Part shown: positions 9,802-18,833 of the stretch, one piece after another | Layout: every line of letters starts with the position of its first letter | How positions within the stretch are numbered: position 1 is the stretch's first letter | Source: Elusimicrobiaceae bacterium | Lineage (GTDB): Bacteria; Elusimicrobiota; Elusimicrobia; Elusimicrobiales; Elusimicrobiaceae | Direction of reading: 5' to 3' | DNA length: 50,248 nucleotides | Assembly (NCBI GenBank): GCA_017528825.1 | Contig: JAFXOI010000025.1 | Location: 1-50,248, forward strand | Made by a program: the position numbers and the translations under genes | Notes under the pieces: model-generated | Told to the model about the DNA's origin: nothing | Seen by the model: the letters and a program-made list of their open reading frames with translations, nothing else | Databases searched by the model: none

Positions 9802-10311
9802 ATGTTTGTAAGAAATAACAGAGCTTTTACGCTTATTGAGCTGTTAGTAGTAGTCTTGATTATTGGTATTTTATCGGCCATCGCCCTGCCTCAATATGAA
9901 AAAGCGGTTGTTAAATCGCGCTTTGCGGAAGCTTTTGTGAATTTAAAAACAATTGCTAATGCTGTGCAAGTATGTGAATTAGAAACAGGGACACAAGCTG
10001 CAAATAATCATAATATTGGATGTGCTAATTTTGACAATTTAAGTATTGATATAGGAGATATAGCGGAGGATGGTGCTCGGGCTACAACAGAGAAATTTTG
10101 GTATTACGCAGGCCCTCATACTGCTTTGATAAGTGATAATGTTAAAGCAGTTGCTGTTAGTAGAGAGTGGGAGTATTGTGTATGTATATATGGTGATGGA
10201 CATTTTGAGGGCCATGTAGATGATGGTGCTTATACAGGAGGGAAAATACCTACATTTGATATTTCTAAACTTTTACAAATAGAGGATACTGGAACCTGTG
10301 AATGTGCGTAG
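9802..10311 (+). CDS. Type IV pilin-like protein
   Basis: 169 aa. I chose the ATG at 9802 because an AAGGAGGG ribosome site lies 7-8 nt upstream; the frame is open back to 9658 but that part is the palindromic repeat. Leader MFVRNNRA^FTLIELL with Ala at -1 and Glu at +5, then the pilin helix and [10 protein letters not shown]. The mature part is short with about five Cys near the end (CxC and CECA), and it ends in a Cys-rich tail. This is the [10 protein letters not shown] subclass shared with 30511 and 40127, but it uses the poly-T promoter of the other subclass. Its 5' UTR is about 90 bp longer than those at 17777 and 49960 because of the inserted repeat. Function as major, minor or pseudopilin cannot be told. 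Confidence 0.85.
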   Translation: MFVRNNRAFTLIELLVVVLIIGILSAIALPQYEKAVVKSRFAEAFVNLKTIANAVQVCELETGTQAANNHNIGCANFDNLSIDIGDIAEDGARATTEKFWYYAGPHTALISDNVKAVAVSREWEYCVCIYGDGHFEGHVDDGAYTGGKIPTFDISKLLQIEDTGTCECA

Positions 10312-10323
10312 ATAAATTATTTT

Positions 10324-10353
10324 AAAAGTCCTACTCAATCGAGTAGGACTTTT
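10324..10353. terminator. Bidirectional terminator between pilin and pyrG
   Basis: A perfect 13-bp stem, AAAAGTCCTACTC with GAGTAGGACTTTT, and a 4-nt loop, with A and T runs on both sides. It serves the convergent pilin and pyrG transcripts. Confidence 0.85.
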
Positions 10354-10356
10354 ATA

Positions 10357-11946
10357 TTATCTTTCTTTTTGATGTTTCAAACTGGCCTTGACTAGTCCGT
10401 CAAATAAGGGGTGCGGACGCTGCGGGCGAGAGGCAAATTCCGGGTGGAATTGTCCGGCGATGAAATACGGGTGATCGTGACGCTCCACAATTTCCGGCAA
10501 CACGCCTGCATGCCATCCGGTTACATAGAGCCCGGCTTTTTGCAATGCTTTGACGAACTTGGGATTGAATTCGTAGCGGTGGCGGTGACGTTCTACAATG
10601 TGGTCTTTTTTGTACAATTTGTGCGCTAAAGAACCTTTTTCCAAGTCTGCGGTGTAATTGCCCAAACGCATGGTGCCGCCTTTATAAACGACTTTCTTTT
10701 GTTGCGGTGTCAAATCCACTACAGGATGTTTCGTTTTGGGATTAAATTCCGTAGAGTTAGCATCTTTCATACCGCATAAGTGGCGGGCGGTTTCTATCAC
10801 GGCGCATTGCATACCCACACAAATGCCCAAGAAGGGTAATTTGTTTTCCCGTGCGTAGCGGATGGTTTCAATTTTTCCTTCAATTCCGCGCGTACCAAAT
10901 CCGCCCGGAATTAATACCCCGTCCACTTCTTTTAGTTTAGCCACGACATCATCTTTTTCGGTATTAATATAGAGAATTTGTACCTTGGTGTCATATTTCA
11001 TACCTGCATGACGCAAGGCCTCGTTGACAGATTTATAAGCATCTTGCAGTTCGGAGTATTTTCCGGCGATGGCGATTTTAACTGTTTTGGACGGATTTAA
11101 GGCCTTATCAAAGAAAGCAAATGATTTTTCATCTACGGATTTTTTAGCCTTTAATCCCAGTAGCGACAGTACGCGTTGATCCACTTTTTGGTGATAAAAA
11201 TTTTTAGGTACTTCGTAAATGGATTTCGCATCCGTACATTCAATCACATTTTCTGCCGGCAAACTACAGAATAAAGAAAGTTTATCTTTCAGTTTTTTAG
11301 AAAGCGGTTTTTCCGTACGGCAAATCAGCATGCTGGGTTGGATACCCAGTTCACGCAATTTATTGACGGAGTGCTGAGAGGGTTTTGTCTTGAGTTCTTG
11401 CGCTACTGCAATGTAAGGAATGAGGGTCACATGCACACTAATTACGTTAGCAGGGCCTTTTTCTTGGATTAATTGGCGGGCCGCTTCTAAGAAGGGCAAA
11501 GACTCAATATCGCCTACCGTTCCGCCGATTTCAATGATAGACACATCAAAATCTTTTTCAAACGCGCAAAAACGTTTTTTGATTTCGTTCGTAATGTGAG
11601 GAATAACTTGTACGGTAGCTCCCAGGTATTCGCCACGGCGCTCTTTGTCAATCACGGTTTGATAAATGCTGCCGGCGGTGTTGGTATTTGCTTTGGTCAT
11701 TTCTACGTCTAAGAAACGTTCATAGTGGCCCAAATCCAAATCCGCTTCCGCGCCGTCCACCGTCACAAATACTTCTCCATGTTGATAAGGGGACATAGTG
11801 CCCGGGTCCACATTAATATATGGATCGCACTTAATCATATTTACTTTTAGGCCGTGTAACTGCAATAGTCTTCCGATACTGGCGCCGGAAATTCCTTTTC
11901 CCAAAGAACTAACTACCCCGCCGGTAATAATAATAAATTTGCTCAT
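10357..11946 (-). CDS. pyrG: CTP synthase (glutamine-hydrolysing)
   Basis: 529 aa, normal length. Makes CTP from UTP, ATP and glutamine in the cytosol, the last step of de novo pyrimidine nucleotide synthesis. The N-terminal synthetase domain has GGVVSSLGKG (P-loop-like) and DPYINVDPGTMSP. The C-terminal class I glutaminase has nucleophile C376 in GICVGMQC and the H501/E503 pair in GQFHPEF. The start follows an AAAGGAG site. It sits downstream of kdsB, whose CMP-KDO reaction uses CTP, but a strong terminator separates them, so pyrG may have its own promoter or depend on read-through. Confidence 0.98.
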   Translation of the reverse strand: MSKFIIITGGVVSSLGKGISGASIGRLLQLHGLKVNMIKCDPYINVDPGTMSPYQHGEVFVTVDGAEADLDLGHYERFLDVEMTKANTNTAGSIYQTVIDKERRGEYLGATVQVIPHITNEIKKRFCAFEKDFDVSIIEIGGTVGDIESLPFLEAARQLIQEKGPANVISVHVTLIPYIAVAQELKTKPSQHSVNKLRELGIQPSMLICRTEKPLSKKLKDKLSLFCSLPAENVIECTDAKSIYEVPKNFYHQKVDQRVLSLLGLKAKKSVDEKSFAFFDKALNPSKTVKIAIAGKYSELQDAYKSVNEALRHAGMKYDTKVQILYINTEKDDVVAKLKEVDGVLIPGGFGTRGIEGKIETIRYARENKLPFLGICVGMQCAVIETARHLCGMKDANSTEFNPKTKHPVVDLTPQQKKVVYKGGTMRLGNYTADLEKGSLAHKLYKKDHIVERHRHRYEFNPKFVKALQKAGLYVTGWHAGVLPEIVERHDHPYFIAGQFHPEFASRPQRPHPLFDGLVKASLKHQKER

Positions 11947-11978
11947 TTAATTCTCCTTTATCAATAAAAAATCTGCTC

Positions 11979-12010
11979 AAAAAAGGGAACTCCCGCCAAA
12001 GCGGGAGTTC
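11979..12010 (-). terminator. Terminator after kdsB
   Basis: Read on the minus strand, a perfect 10-bp stem GAACTCCCGC/GCGGGAGTTC with a 4-nt loop, then CCC and T6. It lies 5 bp after the kdsB stop and upstream of pyrG. Confidence 0.85.
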
Positions 12011-12015
12011 TCGCT

Positions 12016-12753
12016 TTAAGAAAGTTTTAGATACGCTTCGGCGGCCAATAAATCTTGCTCTGTATCGATGGCCGGGCCGGTACCTTCAATAACTACGCAC
12101 TTTAAGGTCATGCCATCTTCCAAAGCGCGTAACTGTTCCAGTTTTTCCAGTTTTTCCAGCGGGCTCTGCGGTAACTGTACAAAGCGTTCCAACGCTTTAC
12201 GTTGATACCCATAGATACCGCAATGTTGCCAATAAGGAATGTTTTTGTTGGCGTCCGTAATTTCTCGTTTGTAGGGAACACGAGAGCGTGAAAAATACAA
12301 AGCTTTTCCGTCTTTATTGAGCACGGCTTTGACACAGTTAGGATTGTCAATTTTCTTGTCATCTAAGGTGGCAATCACGGCGGAAGCAATGTCACAATCG
12401 GGCTCTGCTTGCAAGAGAGCAGCAATTTTTTGGATGGTAGAGGGAGCAATAAAAGGCTCATCTCCCTGTACATTAATAATGATTTGCTCCGGACGATCTT
12501 TAGCAGCCTCATAAATGCGGTCTGTTCCGCTCTGGCAGGTATCGCTGGTCAGTACGGCATGAGCGCCAAATTTGGCCAAAGCATCCACTACGAGTTGACT
12601 TTCTGTGGCAATCAGCACTTCGCCAACGTTTGCTTTTTTACAGGCTTCGTACACATGCATGACAACGGGTTTACCGGCTAAAAGTTTCAACATTTTACCC
12701 GGCAAGCGCGAAGAACCATACCGCGCAGGAATGACAATCAAAACATCTTTCAT
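12016..12753 (-). CDS. kdsB: 3-deoxy-manno-octulosonate cytidylyltransferase (CMP-KDO synthetase)
   Basis: 245 aa. Activates KDO with CTP to CMP-KDO for transfer to lipid A. N-terminal nucleotide-binding motif IPARYGSSRLPGK, then the NVQGDEPFI metal/CTP-binding region and the SRSRVPY motif typical of KdsB. Length matches the family (~250). The start overlaps the upstream kinase stop by 4 bases (ATGA), so the two are coupled. It closes a minus-strand operon of LPS genes running from 16346. Confidence 0.97.
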   Translation of the reverse strand: MKDVLIVIPARYGSSRLPGKMLKLLAGKPVVMHVYEACKKANVGEVLIATESQLVVDALAKFGAHAVLTSDTCQSGTDRIYEAAKDRPEQIIINVQGDEPFIAPSTIQKIAALLQAEPDCDIASAVIATLDDKKIDNPNCVKAVLNKDGKALYFSRSRVPYKREITDANKNIPYWQHCGIYGYQRKALERFVQLPQSPLEKLEKLEQLRALEDGMTLKCVVIEGTGPAIDTEQDLLAAEAYLKLS

Positions 12754-13739
12754 GGTAGTACCTTTTCGATCTCTTGTACGGTGGCGGTAGCCGTGCCAGA
12801 TTTGCTCACCACAATGCCGGCTGCATAGTTGGACAGTACGGCGGCTTCATGCAGTTTGGCTCCGCAGGCTAAGGCTAAAGTGAAAACAGAAATTACCGTG
12901 TCACCCGCACCTGTTACATCATATACTTCCTGTGCGGTGGCTTTTACGGTGGTGGGTTTGGCTTTTCCTTTTTCAAACAAACTCATACCGTCTGCACTAC
13001 GGGTAATTAAAATAGAATCAGCCTGTAACATTTTCAAAATTTTCTGACCCAATTTTTCGATGGCTTCTTCGCCGCTTTGGGGGGATAAACCGGCTCCTTC
13101 CCAAGCTTCTTTCGTGTTGGGGGTCATACAAGTAATATTTTTGTATTTTTTGAAATTATCCAACTTAGGATCCACACATACGGGGATTTTGCGTTTGCGG
13201 CAGGCGTCTACCAAAGTTTTGATATTGCTGTCGCTGAGCATTCCTTTACCGTAGTCGGATAAAATAACCCCTTTGGCCGTTTTAAGTGCGTGATTAAAAT
13301 TCTGCATACATTCCACGCTTACTGCCGGAGAAATAGTGTGTTTACTTTCGCGGTCATAGCGGACGATTTGTTGTTGCTCTGCCATAACACGGATTTTTTG
13401 CGTGGTAGGGCGGTCATAATCTTCTGCAATCCCCTGAATGTTAACTTGTTGTTTGCGCAAAAATTCTTTCAAAATTTCACCGCCGGCATCCCGACCGACG
13501 ACAGATATCAAGGTAGGCTTGGCACCTAAAGCCGCCAAATTGACGGCTACGTTACCCGCTCCGCCGGCTACAAAAAATTCCTTGTTTACTGCCACCACAG
13601 GCACCGGAGCTTCCGGTGATATGCGAGAGACAGAGCCCTTGATAAAGTGATCTAGCATCACATCGCCGACCACGATCATTTCTTTGCCTTTAAAAGCGCG
13701 TAAAATTTCTTTGAGTCTTTTGGTTGTTACGGTTTTCAT
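12750..13739 (-). CDS. hldA: D-glycero-beta-D-manno-heptose-7-phosphate kinase (HldA/RfaE domain I)
   Basis: 329 aa, PfkB sugar-kinase fold with the GDVMLDHF start, GGAGNVAVNLAALG sugar-binding region and the DVTGAGDT anion-hole motif with the catalytic Asp. Phosphorylates heptose-7-phosphate to the 1,7-bisphosphate for inner-core LPS. It matches only the kinase half of E. coli HldE; the nucleotidyltransferase half is missing and must be a separate gene elsewhere (hldC type). The 1,7-bisphosphate phosphatase gmhB is two genes upstream in the same operon, which supports the call over other PfkB kinases. Confidence 0.92.
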   Translation of the reverse strand: MKTVTTKRLKEILRAFKGKEMIVVGDVMLDHFIKGSVSRISPEAPVPVVAVNKEFFVAGGAGNVAVNLAALGAKPTLISVVGRDAGGEILKEFLRKQQVNIQGIAEDYDRPTTQKIRVMAEQQQIVRYDRESKHTISPAVSVECMQNFNHALKTAKGVILSDYGKGMLSDSNIKTLVDACRKRKIPVCVDPKLDNFKKYKNITCMTPNTKEAWEGAGLSPQSGEEAIEKLGQKILKMLQADSILITRSADGMSLFEKGKAKPTTVKATAQEVYDVTGAGDTVISVFTLALACGAKLHEAAVLSNYAAGIVVSKSGTATATVQEIEKVLP

Positions 13740-13757
13740 GAGGTCCTCTTGTAATCA

Positions 13758-14873
13758 TTATAAAATATTTGTAGGGGCTTGTCTTTGATAAGCCAACAGC
13801 TCCGCCGATACAGAGCCGATAAACACTTCCACCGACATTTTGACAGGCATTTTATACTCATCATCTGTTAGCCAGACTTTGAGACTTTTTCCTTTGGATA
13901 CAAAAATGCCTTCTTCGCGTATTTGCGGTTCTACGACTACACAATTAAATTTGCCGGCGGCGGTTTTAACAGTTTCTTTTTTTAATACTTTTACGACTAA
14001 CGGATATTGTTTTTCCCGATTGACAATGTCAAAAATAATATCTCGGCCGATTTCTATTTTCTGGGCACGCACATAGTATAAAGCACTGAGCACATCTAAT
14101 ACTTTTATTTCCAGCGGCCCCTGGATATTTTTGGGGGCTTCTTTTTTTCGAATTTGTCCTCGATATTGGTGGTTTGTATAATCAAAAGTAAGCCATTCAT
14201 CGCGTTTGTAATTGCCTTCCCGAACACTTTGTCCGTATCCGAGGGAGTAGAGTTCTGCTGCGTCCAGCCAAGACTGGTTGATATCCCGCACTTTGAACAC
14301 GGCATCAATTGCAGCTGCGGAGAATGCGGTTGTTTGTAATAAGTAGGTCGGCCGGCCGTTGATTTGCATGAGTCCGCGGTTGTGAATATAAGCAGTTCCG
14401 GCTTTCACAAAAGAATAATAAATACCGTATTTTAACTGTTCGTATGCCCAAGGCGCCTGTTGCGGCTTATCTTTTTCTAAAGATTCAGAGGCATACGGGT
14501 GTAGTAAACGATTGGTCAAATCAATGGTATCTTCGTGGTCAAAAGTGGGTTGTTGGGCAAGCGGAGCTTTTATTTCCGGTTCGACGGGAGCAGGGACAGT
14601 GGTGGCCTGTTGCACAGTTGTCTTGCTGGGCGCCGCCGTGGAAGCGGTGGTGCGAGGTTTCGGCGTAGTTACGACGATCTTTTGAGCGGAAGGAGCCGCA
14701 GATACCGTAGCGGTTTTCACTTCCGTAACAGGCGTTGGTGTGTAGTCGGTTTGTGTAATAGTTTCTTGTTTGGTTTGTTGGGGGGTAGAAGTGACGACAG
14801 CGTTTTGTTGACGGCTGTGGCAGGCTAAAAGTAGCAAAGGGAGGACAAATGCGAATGCTATTTTAGTAGTCAT
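13758..14873 (-). CDS. DUF3108 domain lipoprotein
   Basis: 371 aa. Lipobox LLAC with Cys at residue 18, so a predicted lipoprotein. Residues ~20-130 are a Pro/Thr/Ala-rich low-complexity linker. From ~145 the sequence YGIYYSFVKAGTA marks a DUF3108 domain, a beta-rich periplasmic domain of unknown role often encoded near envelope genes. It overlaps the gmhB stop by 11 bases and lies 18 bp before hldA, so it is part of the LPS operon. A role in LPS assembly or transport is suggested by position only. Confidence 0.8.
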   Translation of the reverse strand: MTTKIAFAFVLPLLLLACHSRQQNAVVTSTPQQTKQETITQTDYTPTPVTEVKTATVSAAPSAQKIVVTTPKPRTTASTAAPSKTTVQQATTVPAPVEPEIKAPLAQQPTFDHEDTIDLTNRLLHPYASESLEKDKPQQAPWAYEQLKYGIYYSFVKAGTAYIHNRGLMQINGRPTYLLQTTAFSAAAIDAVFKVRDINQSWLDAAELYSLGYGQSVREGNYKRDEWLTFDYTNHQYRGQIRKKEAPKNIQGPLEIKVLDVLSALYYVRAQKIEIGRDIIFDIVNREKQYPLVVKVLKKETVKTAAGKFNCVVVEPQIREEGIFVSKGKSLKVWLTDDEYKMPVKMSVEVFIGSVSAELLAYQRQAPTNIL

Positions 14874-15426
14874 CTTGTTTGTCCTCTTTCAAAATATATC
14901 GTGCCGCAGTCAGCATATCAGACGCAATGAAATCAGGTTTTAGATCGGGATATTTTTGCAAATGATGTTTACCGTTGGCAGTTGTTACCAGTACTGCGCG
15001 GCAACCCAATTTTTGACCAAAGAGTATATCTGCTTTTTTATCTCCCACCATAAAGGAATGGCTGACATCGATATTGTATTTTTGAATCAATTGCTCGCCC
15101 AGTAAAGTGCCTGGTTTACGGCAGGAACAAGCCTGATCGGGCGCGTGCGGGCAAAATACAATATCACGTATTTGAATCGGTTTTAATAGTTCTTTCAAAC
15201 GGTTATGTACCGCCAGCACTTCCTTTTCCGTAAAGTAACCGCGACCAATACCGGATTGATTGGAAACAATAAAAAGTTGAAAGCCGGCTTTGGTAAGCCG
15301 AGCCAAGGCTTTAGGGACGGGAGCATACAATCGCACCGCAGCCGGATCGGATAGATAAGTGCCCGGTCTTTCGTGGATTAATGTGCCGTCACGGTCAAAG
15401 AAAACAGCTTTTATTTTATTTGACAT
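14863..15426 (-). CDS. gmhB: D-glycero-beta-D-manno-heptose 1,7-bisphosphate 7-phosphatase
   Basis: 187 aa HAD phosphatase. Catalytic D11-x-D13-G-T, the SNQSGIGRG segment, and a zinc loop made by C92, H94, C100 and C102, which is characteristic of GmhB against other HAD enzymes. The motif GDKKADILFG gives the distal Asp residues. Converts heptose-1,7-bisphosphate to heptose-1-phosphate, directly after HldA. Overlaps the acyltransferase gene by 16 bases and the DUF3108 gene by 11. Confidence 0.95.
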   Translation of the reverse strand: MSNKIKAVFFDRDGTLIHERPGTYLSDPAAVRLYAPVPKALARLTKAGFQLFIVSNQSGIGRGYFTEKEVLAVHNRLKELLKPIQIRDIVFCPHAPDQACSCRKPGTLLGEQLIQKYNIDVSHSFMVGDKKADILFGQKLGCRAVLVTTANGKHHLQKYPDLKPDFIASDMLTAARYILKEDKQDDY

Positions 15427-16346
15427 TCCGGATGCTCCTCAAACCATTTCTGACCCTCTTTTTCGCGTTTCCAACGGTTATGAGCCCAAAGCCAATTTCC
15501 CGGATACTGGCGTATCCATCGTTCGTAAACATCGGTTAATTGACGCGTGAACGCTCGAATATTTTCTTGGCTATATTCCGTCGGTGGAAGCAGGGGGTCT
15601 TCTACGGTACAAATGATGCGCCCGTTTTCCCGCGTGACCTTGATGGGAAATACGGGAAGTTGTAAGCGAATAGACAATAATGCGGTGATGGGGGACACGG
15701 CGGCCACCCGTCCCAAAAAGTGCATAAAAATTTCACTGGCGACGGCATTTTGATCCGTTAAAATGCCTAACATTTGATGTTTTTTTAATAATCGAACAGC
15801 AGTAAAAAAGGGATTGGCGTGATGATTGCTGTACACGGTTATTCCACCAAATACATGGCGCAAACGATTTGTTTCTTCGTCGACATAAGGGTTGTCCACT
15901 TTTTGGGCCATGCTGTTAGATTCAATCCCTGCCACGCCGACAGCTAAACCAAATGCTTCCCAGTTGGTAAAGTGCCCGATGTGTATAATACCGCCGGTGT
16001 GCTGGCGAGCATAGTGCAATTTTTCTATTCCGCGTATTTCCACTTTTTGCGTAACTTCGTCAGCAGACATGGCCGATAAATGCACAAATTCCGCTAAAAT
16101 TTGCCCCATATTACGCCATGATTCACGCGCAATTTCTCTTGCTTCTTCGATGGATTTTTCGGGGAATGCGAGTTGTACATCGTGTACACTGCGCTCAAAA
16201 CGTTTTTTTAGGATATAAGTTATGTTGCCGGTGCAAAAACGGCCCAAAGCGCAAGCCGCACGATAAGGAATTAATCGCAAACAAAAACAGGCTGTTTTCA
16301 GCCCGACATATTGCATGAAATAAGAAGGAGATTTCTTAAAGCGCAT
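15411..16346 (-). CDS. Lipid A biosynthesis acyltransferase (LpxL/HtrB family)
   Basis: 311 aa. Inner-membrane enzyme that adds a secondary acyl chain to KDO-lipid A. Motif H125-F-T-N-W-E130 is the family H(x4)D/E catalytic dyad; one hydrophobic segment lies near residues 15-35. LpxL and LpxM cannot be told apart from sequence alone. The first gene of the LPS operon and divergent from lpxK. No good ribosome site; TATAAT (16352-16357, minus) lies only 5 nt before the ATG, so the mRNA may be leaderless. Confidence 0.93.
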   Translation of the reverse strand: MRFKKSPSYFMQYVGLKTACFCLRLIPYRAACALGRFCTGNITYILKKRFERSVHDVQLAFPEKSIEEAREIARESWRNMGQILAEFVHLSAMSADEVTQKVEIRGIEKLHYARQHTGGIIHIGHFTNWEAFGLAVGVAGIESNSMAQKVDNPYVDEETNRLRHVFGGITVYSNHHANPFFTAVRLLKKHQMLGILTDQNAVASEIFMHFLGRVAAVSPITALLSIRLQLPVFPIKVTRENGRIICTVEDPLLPPTEYSQENIRAFTRQLTDVYERWIRQYPGNWLWAHNRWKREKEGQKWFEEHPECQIK

Positions 16347-16444
16347 ACCTTATTATACTAACTTTATCCGGCAATAGGGCAAGGCCGACAAGTTTTGCAA
16401 TAAATGCTACAATATATCCACTTTACTTAGTAGTGAGGATAATT

Positions 16445-17548
16445 ATGGACGCACTCAAATTACGGGAAAAATGGAAACAAAATTGGGCGGGACGATTTCT
16501 TTTGTTAATAGCCAGCAAAATATATGGATTAGGGGTATATTTGAACCGATTGGCCTACGAGAACGGTTGGAAGGCGGTGCGGTCCGTCAATTCTCGGGTG
16601 GTGTGTATCGGCAATATCACAGCCGGAGGAACCGGTAAAACTACGGCAGTGTTGCTAGCCGCTATGGCACTGGCCAAAGAAGGAATAAGAGTGAGTATTG
16701 TGTCGCGCGGATATAAACGCCAGCAACAAAATAAAGACGAGGTGGTTATTTTGTTCGATAATCCAGATGCGGACTGGCGCTTGGCCGGAGATGAGCCGTA
16801 TATGATGAGCCGTTTGCTCATCCAATATAAAGTACCCATTGTCATCGGTCGCAACCGTGCAGCCGCCGCCACGGAAGCATTGCGCCGCTTCAAAAGCCAG
16901 ATTATTTTGTTAGACGACGGATTACAACACCATGCATTAAAAAGAGATGCTAACATTATTTTAATTGATGCTAAAAATCCGTTTGGAGGTGGGCACCTGT
17001 TACCGTTGGGAAATTTGCGCGAGCCGTTGTCTGCACTTAAAAGAGCTAATTTGGTGGTGCTGACACATTGTGATCAGGTGGACATGCGGAGCTTGGAAGA
17101 AACGAAAGATAAAATCCGCGAATATAACGATTTGGTAGATATAGTTGAAAGTGTGCATGAGCCGGATTATTATTTCGACGTATGCAACGCGCAAAAAGTG
17201 GATTTGAAAGAAATCAAAGGCGAAGTAACTTGCTTTAGTGCCTTAGGCCATCCGGAGACTTTTGAAAATACCTTAAAGGGGTTGGGCTTGACGCTAAAGC
17301 AAGTGTGGCGTTTCCCGGATCATCAACGTTACACGGAGGAGCATTTGCGTACTTTTGAACAGACGCGTCACGGTCTGCCTTTGGTGACTACCTTTAAGGA
17401 TTTTGTGAAGTTCCCGGATAATTGGCGCGAGATTTTAACTACGGATGTATATGTACTTTCCGTCAATCTAAAAATTCGCGGAGGGGAAGGGGAATTTGAT
17501 AAATTTACCGACGCTCTTTATCCCAAATTCTCTCGTATGAGAAGATAA
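16445..17548 (+). CDS. lpxK: Tetraacyldisaccharide 4'-kinase
   Basis: 367 aa. Phosphorylates the 4' position of the lipid A disaccharide on the inner face of the inner membrane. A short N-terminal hydrophobic helix is followed by the Walker A motif GNITAGGTGKTT (56-67) and a DDGLQHH motif, both standard for LpxK. I chose ATG 16445 because GTGAGG just upstream acts as the ribosome site; a GTG start at 16433 is in frame but would consume that site. Divergent from the LPS operon across a 98-bp gap, so lipid A acylation and phosphorylation genes share a control region. Confidence 0.95.
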   Translation: MDALKLREKWKQNWAGRFLLLIASKIYGLGVYLNRLAYENGWKAVRSVNSRVVCIGNITAGGTGKTTAVLLAAMALAKEGIRVSIVSRGYKRQQQNKDEVVILFDNPDADWRLAGDEPYMMSRLLIQYKVPIVIGRNRAAAATEALRRFKSQIILLDDGLQHHALKRDANIILIDAKNPFGGGHLLPLGNLREPLSALKRANLVVLTHCDQVDMRSLEETKDKIREYNDLVDIVESVHEPDYYFDVCNAQKVDLKEIKGEVTCFSALGHPETFENTLKGLGLTLKQVWRFPDHQRYTEEHLRTFEQTRHGLPLVTTFKDFVKFPDNWREILTTDVYVLSVNLKIRGGEGEFDKFTDALYPKFSRMRR

Positions 17549-17591
17549 TAACCGCTTTTTACGGGTTATTTTATTTCTATTAAAAACTAGT

Positions 17592-17626
17592 AATGCGCAA
17601 GGGAAAATCCCTTGCGCATTTTTTAT
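17592..17626 (+). terminator. Strong terminator after lpxK
   Basis: A perfect 13-bp stem AATGCGCAAGGGA/TCCCTTGCGCATT with a 3-nt loop, followed by a T-rich tail. It insulates the poly-T pilin promoter just downstream. Confidence 0.9.
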
Positions 17627-17629
17627 TTG

Positions 17630-17690
17630 TTGGCCGTTTTATCGTCGGGAAATAAAAAAGGCTTGACTCGTTTTTTTTTTTTGCTACGAT
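17630..17690 (+). promoter_or_regulatory. Poly-T spacer pilin promoter, copy B
   Basis: The same upstream block as at 9564 (TTGGCCG then TCGTCGGGAAATAAAAAAGG). -35 TTGACT (17663-17668), spacer 16 nt made of CG, T12 (17671-17682) and GC, then -10 TACGAT (17685-17690). It drives the pilin at 17777. The 5' UTR holds an AACGCC/GGGCGTT pair that copy C keeps with a wobble. Confidence 0.75.
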
Positions 17691-17776
17691 TTCTTAGAAC
17701 GCCGCTGTTTTCAAGGCACTTGCTTGTGAAAGATTGCATTACGGGCGTTTTAAGATGATTAAACAGGAGAATAGAA

Positions 17777-18778
17777 ATGTCAAGGAAAGCCTTTACTTTA
17801 ATTGAATTACTAATCGTAGTTCTGATTATCGGTATTTTGTCAGCTATTGCTATCCCCATGTATCAAAGTGCAGTAGATAAGAGCCGCTGGAGCACTTTAT
17901 TAGCTCCGGCCAAAGCCTTGCAAACTGCCCAAGCCGCTGCTCATATGGAAACCGGAGCTTATGCCGATAATACCAGCGCCTTGGTGGTGTCGTTAGCAGG
18001 CGAAGCCGAAGACAATAAATATATTATGGCTGACGCAGAATATAGTATTGATACCAAAAACGATAATCAAAGCACGATTACGGGAGCATTAACGGCATTA
18101 CCCAATGTGCGCTTATCCATGTTCTTAAAAGATCCGGAAACGTATTTATTTTGTGATGCTAAGACTGGGGATAGTAGAGCCGAGCGCTTATGCGGGAGTT
18201 TATTAGGTGGTACGAAAGCCAGCACGAAGGACGGCTACACAAAATATCTATTAGATTATCCCGGCCCATGTGCATGGGCTAACAGTACGGGACAATGTTA
18301 TACTAGCGAAGAAGCACGTTGCACAGCTTTGGGTATGCCATATAATAATGGAACATGTGGATATAAGAACGAAAATGGTGCTACGATTAATGAAGGCGGT
18401 GTTTGTGACGGTGATGACAGTTGGGGTAATAACAGTAATAGTGCTGAGAGATATGAACATCAATGTCGTCATGCAATCGTAAATGAAGATGCAATTTGTC
18501 TTTCAAGTGGTTATGGATCCTGTGCAGATTCTGAAATAAATAATGGAGGAATTTGTAAAGTAACAGGAAGACAATATGGTTGTATTCGGGCAATTATTAA
18601 TGCAGGAGGCGTATGTCTTGGAGAGGGGGGGCAAAATTCTTGCATAAATGTTACAGTTAACGGTGGAAAATGTATTGCAAAAACTTCAGGGGCATGTGCG
18701 GGAGGCACCTACACTAATGGTGGGTGTTGCGAAGATTATGGACAAGGTTATTGCCCGTCAGACGCTCCAAAATGTTAG
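17777..18778 (+). CDS. Type IV pilin-like protein with Cys-rich variable tail
   Basis: 333 aa. Leader MSRKA^FTLIELL with Glu at +5; the N-terminal ~150 residues share IAIPMYQ, AVDKSRW and AERLC blocks with the pilins at 8 and 49960. The C-terminal half (~170-333) is Cys-rich, with irregular repeats of N-x-G-G-x-C spaced 15-25 residues, over 20 Cys in all, and ends in Cys. It is twice normal pilin length. Start chosen at ATG 17777 after CAGGAG. The tail differs wholly from the tail of the gene at 8, although the N-terminal parts align. Likely surface-exposed with disulfides; target unknown. Confidence 0.85.
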   Translation: MSRKAFTLIELLIVVLIIGILSAIAIPMYQSAVDKSRWSTLLAPAKALQTAQAAAHMETGAYADNTSALVVSLAGEAEDNKYIMADAEYSIDTKNDNQSTITGALTALPNVRLSMFLKDPETYLFCDAKTGDSRAERLCGSLLGGTKASTKDGYTKYLLDYPGPCAWANSTGQCYTSEEARCTALGMPYNNGTCGYKNENGATINEGGVCDGDDSWGNNSNSAERYEHQCRHAIVNEDAICLSSGYGSCADSEINNGGICKVTGRQYGCIRAIINAGGVCLGEGGQNSCINVTVNGGKCIAKTSGACAGGTYTNGGCCEDYGQGYCPSDAPKC

Positions 18779-18785
18779 TATATTT

Positions 18786-18814
18786 TTGAATAAACCCCTC
18801 TCTTTTTCTACAAT
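18786..18814 (+). promoter_or_regulatory. Promoter for the small ORF at 18834
   Basis: -35 TTGAAT, 17-nt spacer, -10 TACAAT, placed 20 bp before the ATG. A GGGGGGGAG purine run follows as ribosome site. Confidence 0.5.
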
Positions 18815-18833
18815 GTAAAAAGGGGGGGAGAAG

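Noticed and set aside
17630-17690. Sigma-54 promoter for the pilins
   Set aside because: Pilins are often sigma-54 dependent, but no GG-N10-GC pair is present; TTGAC with a TACAAT-like -10 fits sigma-70 better.
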